Assembly: GCF_036421855.1 (NCBI RefSeq) | Contig: NZ_JAZGOK010000005.1 | Reading direction: 5' to 3' (one strand) | DNA from: Georgenia_B sunbinii | GTDB lineage: Bacteria; Actinomycetota; Actinomycetes; Actinomycetales; Actinomycetaceae | Length of the DNA stretch: 64,000 bases | In this document: positions 42,434-50,900 of the stretch, piece after piece | Numbering within the stretch: position 1 is the first letter of the stretch | How the letters are laid out: every line of letters starts with the position of its first letter | Made by a program: the position numbers and the translations under genes | Notes under the pieces: model-generated | Seen by the model: only the letters and a program-made list of their open reading frames with translations | The model's database searches: none | What the model was told of the DNA's origin: nothing

Positions 42434-43131
42434 ACCAGTACGCACGCGAGGTCGGAACGGTCTACGTCACCGGTGGCGCCGGTGGCCTGGGAGCCGCGGT
42501 GGTCGAGGCGGTCGCCGCGGCGGGCGGGCGGCCCGCCGTCCTCGACCGGGTGGCCCCGACGGTCCCGGACGTCCCGTTCGTCGAGGTGGACCTCAGCGAC
42601 TGGGACGCCGCCACCGCAGCGGTGGCGGCGCTGGTGGAACAGGTCGGTCCGCCGTCGGCGGTGGTCACCGCCGCCGGCACCGATGCGTGCGGGCCGTTGC
42701 TGGAGATCGACCCGGCGGACTGGCGGCGGGTGATCGACGTCAACCTGCTCGGGACCGTCGCGGTCGTCCGCGCCTGCCTGCCACACCTCGAGAACACCCG
42801 CGGGACCGTGGTGACCGTGTCCTCCACGCTGGGTCTGCGGGGCGCGGACGCGGCGACGGCGTACTCCGCCTCGAAGTTCGCCATCCGCGGCTTCTCCCAG
42901 GCGCTGGCCACCGAGTACGCGGGTCGGGTGGGCGTCACCTGCCTCATCCCCGGCGGGATGCGCACCGCGTTCTTCGACGGCCGTGAAGAGCGGTTCAAGC
43001 CGGGGCCGGACCAGGACCTCAACGACCCGAGGAGTACCGCGGCGACCGTCCTCATGGCGCTGCAGCAGCCGGAGGGGAGCGAGATCCGCGAGCTGGTCGT
43101 CATGGCCTCGGGCGAGCCCTCGTGGCCGTAG
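42430..43131 (+). CDS. Short-chain dehydrogenase/reductase
   Basis: A 233-residue classical SDR: cofactor loop TGGAGGLGAAVVEA, the Asn motif TAAGTDACG, catalytic Ser in VVTVSSTLGLRG and YSASK (Tyr-x3-Lys). ATGA overlap with the GmhA-HldE gene. It may oxidise or reduce the heptose moiety or be a 6-epimerase substitute; no HldD-type epimerase is present in the cluster, so the product may remain D,D-heptose or be altered by this enzyme. This is inference. Confidence 0.88.
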   Translation: MNQYAREVGTVYVTGGAGGLGAAVVEAVAAAGGRPAVLDRVAPTVPDVPFVEVDLSDWDAATAAVAALVEQVGPPSAVVTAAGTDACGPLLEIDPADWRRVIDVNLLGTVAVVRACLPHLENTRGTVVTVSSTLGLRGADAATAYSASKFAIRGFSQALATEYAGRVGVTCLIPGGMRTAFFDGREERFKPGPDQDLNDPRSTAATVLMALQQPEGSEIRELVVMASGEPSWP

Positions 43132-44114
43132 ACCGCCTGGTGCTCGGGCCGGGCGACGTGCTGGTGCTGCGTGCACTGGGCCTGGGAGACGCGCTGACGG
43201 GCGTCGCCGCGCTCCGCGGTATCCGGCGGGCGTGGCCCGACCGGCGCATCGTGCTTGCCGGGCCGTCGAGCCTCGGCGGCTGGTTCGTCGAGCTCGGCCT
43301 GGCCGACGCGGCGGTGCCCGCGACCGGCCTCGAGCCGCTGCGCGCCGACGGACCGGGCGGGCACGTGGCGGTCAACCTGCACGGCCGCGGCCCGCAGAGC
43401 CACCGGCTGCTGACGGCTACCGAGCCCTCGATGGTCGTGGCCTTCGCCTGCCCGCCGGCCGGTCACCCGGCGTCCGACGACGACGTCGCACCGGCGTGGG
43501 ACGCCGAGGAGCACGAGGTCCGGCGGTGGTGCCGACTGGTGCTGGCCGCGGGCGGGCCGTGCGGGCCGGAGGACCTTCGGCTGGCGGTGGCGGCACCGCG
43601 TGATCCCGGTGGAGAGTCGCCGCCACCGGTCCTGCTGCACCCGGGAGCGGCCTCCGGCTCGCGGCGCTGGCCGGTGGCACGCTGGCGCGCGCTGGCCACC
43701 GCCCTGGCCGCGGCAGGCCACCGAGTGGTGGTCACCGGGTCCGCCGGCGAGCAGTCGTTGTGTGCGCAGGTCGTCGCCGGCGTCACGGGTGCCCGATCGG
43801 TCGCGGGCGAGCTGAACCTGCCGGAGCTCGCGTCCCTCGTCGCCGGCGCCCGGCTGCTCGTGTGCGGGGACACCGGCGTCGCCCACCTGGCGACGGCGGT
43901 GGCCACGGCGTCGGTCCTGCTGTTCGGACCCACTCCCCCGGCGACATGGGGGCCGGCCATCGATCTCGAGCGGCACATCGTGCTCTGGCACGGCGCCGGC
44001 GCCGGTGATCCCCACGGCGACGAGGTCGATCCAGCATTGGCCGCGGTCACCGTCGATGAGGTGGCCACCGCCGCCGAGCACCTCCTCGCCACCCCTGCTC
44101 CCCTGCTCCCCTGA
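43122..44114 (+). CDS. Glycosyltransferase family 9 (heptosyltransferase-like)
   Basis: A 330-residue GT-B enzyme: VLVLRALGLGDALTGVAALR, VAVNLHGRGPQSHRLL, PPVLLHPGAASGSRRWPVAR, HRVVVTGSAGEQSL, LLVCGDTGVAHLATAVATAS and LLFGPTPPATWGP. These are canonical GT9 heptosyltransferase motifs. GTG 43122 overlaps the SDR stop by 10 bp. It is the last gene of the plus-strand chain; repeats at 44164-44419 follow. Confidence 0.9.
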   Translation: MAVDRLVLGPGDVLVLRALGLGDALTGVAALRGIRRAWPDRRIVLAGPSSLGGWFVELGLADAAVPATGLEPLRADGPGGHVAVNLHGRGPQSHRLLTATEPSMVVAFACPPAGHPASDDDVAPAWDAEEHEVRRWCRLVLAAGGPCGPEDLRLAVAAPRDPGGESPPPVLLHPGAASGSRRWPVARWRALATALAAAGHRVVVTGSAGEQSLCAQVVAGVTGARSVAGELNLPELASLVAGARLLVCGDTGVAHLATAVATASVLLFGPTPPATWGPAIDLERHIVLWHGAGAGDPHGDEVDPALAAVTVDEVATAAEHLLATPAPLLP

Positions 44115-44163
44115 CCACCCCGGCCGGCTGACTTACCCGGCCAGCCACCCGGCATGCCTGCCC

Positions 44164-44295
44164 CCGTCGCCCCTCATCCGCCGTCGAGAGCAGGATTGTC
44201 CACGCTGCCGTCGCCCCTCACCCGCCGTCGAGAGCAGGATCGTCCACGCTGCCGTCGCCCCTCACCCGCCATCGACAGCAGGATTGTCCACGCTG
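44164..44295. repeat. Three tandem 44-bp repeats
   Basis: Direct copies start at 44164, 44208 and 44252. Each begins CCGTCGCCCCTCA(T/C)CCGCC and contains CGA(G/C)AGCAGGAT(T/C)GTCCACGCTG. Differences are few, so the array is recent. The inner part (AGCAGGATTGTC) is the complement-type half of the 18-bp unit that follows directly. Confidence 0.85.
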
Positions 44296-44419
44296 CTCTC
44301 GCGGACAATCCGGCTCTCGCGGACAAGTCGGCTGTCGGGGACAATCCCGCTGTCGGCGACAAGTCGGCTGTCGCGGACGATCCTGCTGTCGCGGGGAAGT
44401 CTGCTCTCGGGGACGGGCG
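44296..44419. repeat. Tandem array of alternating 18-bp units
   Basis: Six full units plus a partial one. Types alternate: CTSTCGSGGACAATCCSG (B) and CTSTCGSSGACAAGTCGG (A), with drift in the last two. Each unit contains TGTCG-S-CGACA-like dyad symmetry. The array fills the gap between two converging genes, so it could also act as a complex transcription terminator. Confidence 0.85.
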
Positions 44420-44425
44420 TGTGGG

Positions 44426-45394
44426 TCAGGCGGGGCGGCTGAGGGCTGTGGCGAACCAGGCGACGGTTCGCTGCAGGCCTTCGTCCCACGTCACCTGGGG
44501 GTGCCAGCCGAGCACCGTCTGCGCGAGCGTGGTGTCGGGCCGGCGCACCTCGGGGTCATCGACCGGCCGGTCGATGAAGTCGATCCGCGACCGGCCACCG
44601 GTCGCCGCGACGACGGCCTCGGCGATCGCCAGGATCGTCCGCTCGTGCGGGTTGCCGATGTTCACCGGCCCGGGGTGCCCGCTGCGGGCGAGGGCGAGGA
44701 TGCCCTCGACGAGGTCGTCCACGAAGCACACCGAGCGGGTCTGGCTGCCGTCACCGGCGACGGTCAGTGCCTCACCGGCGAGCCCCTGCCGGATGAAGGT
44801 GGGGATGGCGCGGCCGTCGTACGGGCGCATCCGGGGCCCGTAGGTGTTGAAGATGCGCACGATCCCGGTGTCGACACCGTGCGCCGAGCGGTAGGCGGTG
44901 ACCAGCGCCTCGCCGTAGCGCTTGGCTTCGTCGTAGACGCCCCGCGGGCCGATGGGGTTGACGTGCCCCCAGTAGTCCTCCGGCTGCGGGTGGACCTGCG
45001 GGTCGCCGTAGACCTCGGAGGTGGAGGCGAGGATGAACCGGGCGCCCTTGTCCCGCGCCAGGACGAGCGCGCGCTCGGTCCCGATGGACCCGACCCGGAG
45101 CGTCTCGATCGGCAGCTCGAGGTAGTCCACCGGCGAGGCGGGCGAGGCGAAGTGCAGCACGAGGTCGACCTCGCCGCGCACGTGCATGTTCTCGGTGACG
45201 TCGCAGTGGACCAGCTCGAACCCCGGATGCTGTGCGAGGTGGGCGACGTTCCCCGGCGCACCGGTGAGGAAGTTGTCCAGGCACACCACCTGCCACCCCC
45301 GCTCCAGCAAGGTCTCGCACAGGTGGCTGCCGAGGAACCCCGCGCCACCGGTGACGACGGCACGGCCGGCTGTCGCTGCCTGCACTGTCCTCAT
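44426..45394 (-). CDS. NAD-dependent epimerase/dehydratase (UDP-glucuronate decarboxylase-like)
   Basis: A 322-residue extended SDR: GGAGFLGSHLCETLLERGW, substrate motif HFASPASPVDYLELPIETL (very typical of UXS), catalytic Ser/Tyr in STSEVYGDP and YDEAKRYGEAL, RIFNTYGPRM. UXS enzymes form UDP-xylose from UDP-glucuronate. GGAGG seven bases before ATG 45394. On the minus strand behind a GT2, converging on the heptose operon. May supply a pentose for the same glycan. Confidence 0.9.
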   Translation of the reverse strand: MRTVQAATAGRAVVTGGAGFLGSHLCETLLERGWQVVCLDNFLTGAPGNVAHLAQHPGFELVHCDVTENMHVRGEVDLVLHFASPASPVDYLELPIETLRVGSIGTERALVLARDKGARFILASTSEVYGDPQVHPQPEDYWGHVNPIGPRGVYDEAKRYGEALVTAYRSAHGVDTGIVRIFNTYGPRMRPYDGRAIPTFIRQGLAGEALTVAGDGSQTRSVCFVDDLVEGILALARSGHPGPVNIGNPHERTILAIAEAVVAATGGRSRIDFIDRPVDDPEVRRPDTTLAQTVLGWHPQVTWDEGLQRTVAWFATALSRPA

Positions 45395-45441
45395 CGACGT
45401 CCTCCTTCTCAGCGTCCCGCCGCGGGGTGCGGCGGTGGTCT

Positions 45442-46317
45442 TCATGCCGCGCGGCGAAGCATCTCGGCCTGCGCGAGCACCCGGTCGGAAACGACCCGGC
45501 GATGGCGCAGGGCCAGCGGCAGCTCCCGCACCGCGCTCAGCGCACCGGCCCGGGTCGCCGGACCGTCGCCGACGGCGTGCCACACCCGCCCGACCGTCTG
45601 GCGCATCGGGAGCCGCATGGCAGCGGTGAGCACACGTGCGCGGGCGATGCCCTGCCGGCGGACATCGGGTGAGCCTCGCTGCGGGGACGGGTGGTGGTGG
45701 GCGACGACGTCGTCGACGTAGCTCAGCTGCCAGCCCCGGTCGGCGAGATCGAGCGCCAGCCGCTCCTCCTCGCCCGGGAAGCGCACGACGGGGTCAAAAC
45801 CGCCGGCCTCGCGGAACGCCGCGGCCCGGACGATCGTGCCGCACGCGATGAAGCCGAGCAGCGGCGCACCAGGCACACCTGGCACCCCGGGCAGCGGCGA
45901 CCGCGCCATCTCCTGGCACATCGGGTCCAGCCGTTCCTCCGGCCCGACAAGGACGCGGGCACCGAGCAGGCCGAGACCCTGGTGCGCAGCGAAGAGCTGG
46001 GCCGCGCGGGCCAGAGCGCCCGGCGCCCACCAGGAGTCGTCGTCGGCGAAGGCGACGAGGGGCGTCCGCGCCCGGCGCACGCCGACGGTCCGCCCGTAGG
46101 CGCCGGCGTTACGGGCCAGCCGGACGACGTCGACGTCGGGGAACGCCGACCTGACGGCGTCCGCGCTGCCGTCGGTGGAGGCGTTGTCGACGTAGATGAC
46201 GGGGGCATGGTGGCGCGCGATGGAGCTCAGCAGCTCGTCACGACGGTTGTGGCTGACGACCACGATGGACACGCGGTCGTCCTCGACGACGCCGCTCGGG
46301 CTGTCCGGCTGCACCAC
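45442..46317 (-). CDS. Glycosyltransferase family 2
   Basis: A 291-residue GT2: VSIVVVSHNRRDELLSS, VIYVDNASTDGSADAVR, metal motif FADDDSWWAPGAL, and FPGEEERLALDLADRGW. The start is GTG 46317, where AAGGAG precedes by five bases; an upstream GTG at 46359 lacks one. Architecture mirrors the GT2 at 29468. First gene of a two-gene unit with the UXS-like enzyme. Confidence 0.87.
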   Translation of the reverse strand: MVQPDSPSGVVEDDRVSIVVVSHNRRDELLSSIARHHAPVIYVDNASTDGSADAVRSAFPDVDVVRLARNAGAYGRTVGVRRARTPLVAFADDDSWWAPGALARAAQLFAAHQGLGLLGARVLVGPEERLDPMCQEMARSPLPGVPGVPGAPLLGFIACGTIVRAAAFREAGGFDPVVRFPGEEERLALDLADRGWQLSYVDDVVAHHHPSPQRGSPDVRRQGIARARVLTAAMRLPMRQTVGRVWHAVGDGPATRAGALSAVRELPLALRHRRVVSDRVLAQAEMLRRAA

Positions 46318-46387
46318 ACGGTCTCCTTCCACCGTCACCCAGCATGGGTGCGGCGCCACGAGTGCGCACTCCGAGAGCCCCGGGACG

Positions 46388-46430
46388 CGACAACGGCGGG
46401 CGACCCGCTGTGGGTCACCCGCCGTTGTCG
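46388..46430 (-). terminator. Long hairpin terminator after carD-like gene
   Basis: CGACAACGGCGGGCGACCC (46388-46406) pairs with GGGTCACCCGCCGTTGTCG (46412-46430) over 19 bp with one mismatch; loop is 5 nt. It lies 26 bp beyond the CarD-like stop (minus strand) and before the GT2 promoter. Confidence 0.8.
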
Positions 46431-46455
46431 GCGTACGGAAAGCTGGATGTCGCGG

Positions 46456-46983
46456 TCAGACCGCCGGCGCGAGCTCGACGCCGGAGGCCGGGAGGCCCTT
46501 GTTCTCGAGGACGGCGGCGTCGACCATGGCGGTGACGTCGTCCTCCGTCAGGTTCAGCGAGATGGCCAGCTCGGCCACGAACGGGGTCATGGCGTCGCGC
46601 AGCAGGTTCATCTCCCCGAAGGACAGCCGCTTCTCGGTGTTGCGGCGGGTGAGGTCGCGAATGAGGCCGGCGATGGTCCGGACGTCACCGCTGCGCAGCC
46701 GCATGGTGTTGTTCTTGATCCGGCGTGACCACACGGTCTCCTCGACCTCGCTCTCCGCGAGCAGCAGGTCGAAGATCTCACGCACGCCAGCGGCGTCGAG
46801 AATGGGCCGGACCCCCATCTCCTCTGCCAGCTCTACCGGGACCGCGACCGAAAGGTCGGAGTGGCGTACCTCGAGGTTGAGATACTTGCGACGGTCGTCC
46901 CGAATCGTGCGGGTGAAGATCTTCTTGATCGTTGCCGGACCGTGGTGAGGATGGACGACGACCTGACCTGTGGAGAAATTCAA
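46456..46983 (-). CDS. carD: CarD-family transcriptional regulator
   Basis: A 175-residue protein from TTG 46983 (AAGGGG eight bases upstream), giving the typical N-terminus MNFSTGQVVVHPHHGPATI of the RNA-polymerase-interacting Tudor-like domain. The C-terminal helices (RDLTRRNTEKRLSFGEMNLL, RDAMTPFVAELAISLNLTED) bind promoter DNA. ATG 47013 would add ten residues. CarD stabilises open complexes at many promoters, including rRNA, in actinobacteria. The conserved Trp is in EETVWSRRIKNN. Monocistronic with a terminator. Confidence 0.9.
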   Translation of the reverse strand: MNFSTGQVVVHPHHGPATIKKIFTRTIRDDRRKYLNLEVRHSDLSVAVPVELAEEMGVRPILDAAGVREIFDLLLAESEVEETVWSRRIKNNTMRLRSGDVRTIAGLIRDLTRRNTEKRLSFGEMNLLRDAMTPFVAELAISLNLTEDDVTAMVDAAVLENKGLPASGVELAPAV

Positions 46984-47242
46984 CGCGTGACCCCTTCGAG
47001 AAGAGAGCGCCACACTCGGCGGCGACGAACGCCCTGGGGCGACCGTCGGCGACTGCCCAGACCACCCGAGCGCTAAGCGTCCGAGCGGAATGAGGACACG
47101 GAGGAATTCGCAGCCACATCCGGTGAGAGCGCCCGACCTCCGCGAGCCAGCCCTACCATTCTCTCATATTTTTGGCACTATTTCGCGAAGGTGGCCTTCG
47201 CCACAGTTCCGCGGTCATCGAGCACATGATGAGCGAGGGTGA

Positions 47243-47890
47243 TCATCGCTCGAGGGACGTGCAGACGCAGGCGCGATTTCCGTCGGGGTCGGCCAGCACC
47301 GTGAAGCTCGGCGCGTGCGAGTCGTCCACGACCCTGCCGCCCGCGGCGACGGCCGCCGCGATCCGCCCCTCGGCCACCTCCGGCGCGACCCACAGGTCGA
47401 GGTGGAAGCGCTGGCGCGGCGTCTCGTGCGGCTCGGTGCCCTGGAACCACAGCGGGGGCAGCCGCCCGCCGGGATCGGCCACCTCGTCGCCGTCGACGCC
47501 GGCCGGGTCACCGGTGAGCAGCGCCGCCCAGAACGGGCCGACGGCGGCGCTGTCGGCCGTGTCGAGCCCGACCTCCAAGGCGGTGACCGCCGCCGGCTGC
47601 GCCTCGACGCCCTGCGAGCGTGCGAGGTCGCTGATCTGCCGGGCAAGGTCGAGGTCGCGCTGCGTGAGCTCACCGACGTCGTGGCTGAGGAGCTCGAGGT
47701 CCACGTGCGGGTAGGTGAGCGTGACGTCGGGGTGGTGGTTGGCGGCCTCGGCCAGCTCGGTCACCGCGGTGACCAGCCGCAACCCGGCGACGAAGCTGCC
47801 GGTGCGGAACCTCGCGTGCAGCGAGCCGGCGAGCACCCGCCAGTCGGCCAGCCCCGCGTCGTCGACCTGTCGGGCAGTGATCCGTGCCAT
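47243..47890 (-). CDS. Fusion: pterin-4a-carbinolamine dehydratase + VOC (glyoxalase-like) domain
   Basis: A 215-residue fusion. Residues 1-95 are a PCD/DCoH-type domain (RFRTGSFVAGLRLVTAVTELAEAANHHPDVTLTYPHVDLELLSHD; the HHPD motif carries the catalytic His pair). Residues about 110-212 are a VOC domain (VEAQPAAVTALEVGLDT, RFHLDLWVAPEVAEGR, SFTVLADPDGNRACVC). GGGG lies directly before ATG 47890. PCD recycles tetrahydrobiopterin-type cofactors; the VOC part may bind a related ligand. Function of the fusion is unknown. The 47014-47242 gap holds no recognised gene. Confidence 0.85.
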   Translation of the reverse strand: MARITARQVDDAGLADWRVLAGSLHARFRTGSFVAGLRLVTAVTELAEAANHHPDVTLTYPHVDLELLSHDVGELTQRDLDLARQISDLARSQGVEAQPAAVTALEVGLDTADSAAVGPFWAALLTGDPAGVDGDEVADPGGRLPPLWFQGTEPHETPRQRFHLDLWVAPEVAEGRIAAAVAAGGRVVDDSHAPSFTVLADPDGNRACVCTSLER

Positions 47891-47997
47891 CCCCCCACGG
47901 TGGCACGCCGGCGCGATGCCGGCCACCGGAACCGGCCCCGGACGCAGCGGTGCCCCGGACCACCGGCCCGGGGCACCGCTCACCTGTGTCCGCTCGA

Positions 47998-50900
47998 TCA
48001 GCGGGTCGCGCGCACCCGCCTCACTCCCAGGGTGGTCGCGCCACCGACGACGGCCAGCCCGAGCGCGACGAGCACGTACGTGAGCACGTCCGCGCCGGTC
48101 GTGGGCAGGTCGCCGGCGCCGCCGCCGGTGGGCGAGGACGTCGGGGCCGGTGACGACGGGTCGTCGGTGGGCCCGGGCGTCGTCGGCCCGTCGGTCGGCT
48201 CGTCCGTCGGCTCGTCGGTGGTCGGCTCGTCGGTGGGCTCCTCGGTCGGGAACTCACCCTCGACCACCGGGAAGTGCCACGCGTTCACCCCGCCGTCGGC
48301 AGACTCCCAGGAGACCAGCACCGAACCGTCGGCACGCAGGTCGTCGAGCACGTCGTCGCCGATCTCCACGGTCACCGTGCTCGCCCCGGCGCCGACCTCG
48401 GCGACGGCGTTGCCGAGCAGCCGGCCGCCCATGTCGGGCGCCCACGGCGCGGCTGTCACGTCCTCCTCGGAGCAGGCGGTGAAGCCGAGGACGTCGCCCT
48501 CACAGCTGGACACCCAGACCGGGACCATGCCCAGGTCGCCGCGCCAGACGAAGGCCCGGACGGTCCCCGGCTCGGCGGCCTCGACGTCCACGGTCACCGA
48601 CGGGTTGCCGATCTCGACCTCGGCCACGGTCAGCGCACGGCTGGCCGGCAGGCCGGAGATCGTTACGCCACGTAGCGCGGACTGGTAGATCGTCTGCGGC
48701 GACTGCACGCCCATGAGCGCGGTGTCGGGGATGATCGGCTCGGCCGGCTCGGTCGAGCGGTCGGCCGGTGGCTCGTACCCGTCGAGGTAGGCGTGGCCCC
48801 AGCGGTAGGGCTCGGACTGCTGGCTGCCGAACGCCGACCACGCGGTACGCGTCTTGCCGATGAAGGTGTCCACGTCCGAGTCGTACGGCGTGACGTTGAG
48901 ACCCATGTAGTCCGGGTCGACGTCGTTGATCGTCGAGTCACCGGTCGGGGCCGCACTGGTCGGCCCGACGGCGGCCGGCAGGTTCGCCAGCGGGATCTTC
49001 GTCTCGACGGTGTAGAACCCACCCTCGTACGTCCCGTCCTCGCCGCGGTTGACGGTCACCGCGACCTCCTGGCCCGGTGAGTTCGGAGCGCCCTCGATGG
49101 TGTCGGCCAACGGCCCCGAGGAGAAGCCCTGGTGGTTGTCCGCATCGCGGCTCCAGCAGGGCCCGTCCGGCCCGTTGCCCGCGCTACCGGTCGGGTCGTC
49201 GGTGAACGGCATGATGCCGGTCTTGAACGTCGTCGAGGTGTCCCGCGACGTCGCCTGCGGGTCGAGCAGCACCTCGACGGAGTCGACCAGCCAGTGCCCG
49301 AAGCAGCGCTCCGGGGTGGCGGCCGCGCTCGCGACGTCGTCGACGACGTGCGCGTACACGTACAGGTCGTCGCCGGACCAGGCGAGGCGGGCGAAGCTGC
49401 CCTCGCCGCAGTCGGTACCGTCGGGGTCGCACGCGGCGCCCTCCCAGCGGCTGCCGATGTCGATCGCTGAGCCGTAGCTGTCGTCCTCCGCGCCGTCGAC
49501 CACCGGGGCCTCGCCGGCCTCCGGGATGACGGTGGTGGGCACGACGTACATCGTCAGCGTCTCCGTGCTGGTGGATCCCGCTTCGACAGCGGTCGTGGTG
49601 ATGGGCAGGTCCGCCGTGGCGCCGCCGGCCGCGCTGGGATCGGTGTGGGTGAGCGTGAACTCCACAGTGGCGTCCTCCCCCGCGGCGAGGTCCGTGTAAG
49701 AGACGGAGGCCGGCTCGACGATGAACGGCGACTCGACCGCCAGGGTCACCTCACCGTTCTGCGTCTCGGTGGTCCGGTTGGTGACGACGACGGGCACCGT
49801 CACCGTCTCGCCCGCGCCGATGTGGCTCTGCGCGGAGGACCGGCCCGAGACGTAGGTGAACTGCTCCGCCCACTCGTCGTACTCGGCGAAATTGCCCCAC
49901 CGCTCGAACCGCCCCTCGACACCGGACACGATCTCGACCCGGGTGTCGTTGTAGGCGGTCACGGTTCCGTTGTCGAAGCTCGCCGCGATCCGGTGAACCG
50001 CGGTGGCGGCGTCCGCCGCGGGCGTGACGGTGAAGGTCACGCTCGACTCGGCCGCGTCGGTGATCGGCCCCAGCTGCTGCGGCTCGGACACGTCCCAGCC
50101 GGCGGGCACCTCGAGCGTGACGTCGCCGGCGGCGATGGTGCCGGCACCGGCCTGGCTCTCGACGGTCACCTCGAAGGGCTCGTCGGGCGCCTGGAAGTAG
50201 TCCTCGATGTCGAAGGAGAAGGTCGAGCCGAGTGGCATGCCGCCCGGGTCGGCGATGACCGAGCCGAACAGGATCGCGTCGTCGCGACCGTTCTCCGGCG
50301 AGCCGTTGGGCTGAAACGGCACCTCGGACTGCGCGATGCCGTAACGCTGGCACCCCGGCTCGGTGACCCCGATGTGCTTGGAGCGGGCCTGCGTCGGGTG
50401 GGCGCGGTTGCCCTCACGACCGACCTGCGCCCAGGTCTGCGCGGTGCCGGGCTCCTGGCCCTGGATGTTGCCGGGCAGCCAGGTGAACGGCGATGGGTAG
50501 CCGGTCCAGGTGCCGACGACGGTGAACGGGTTGGCCGGGTCAGGTTCGAAGCCGGCGTTGCAGCTCGGTCCGTCGGTCCCGCCCTCGCCCTGCGTGCTGG
50601 CCCCGGAGGTGATCATCTTGACCTGCCAGACGTCGACGGCGTCCGGCCCGGTGAGCTGCTCGGGGAACATCGTCGGGTCGGCGGCGGCCTGCGCGGCCTC
50701 CCAGATGACCCGGCCGGCGTACTGGTGGTTGCCGTGCCCGGCCGGTGCCGGTGAGAAGCCGGTGAGGATCTCGGGCTGGGTCTGGCGGATGACGTGGACC
50801 ACCTGGCGCTGGATCCGCTCGGAGCCCCACACCTCCTCGGTCAGTGCCGCGCTGGTGTTGTAGAAGAAGTCGACGGCGTCGATGTTGAAGATGTCGACGG

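Noticed and set aside
44164..44419. CRISPR array
   Set aside because: Repeats are contiguous with no unique spacers, the unit is 18 or 44 bp, and no cas gene is present.
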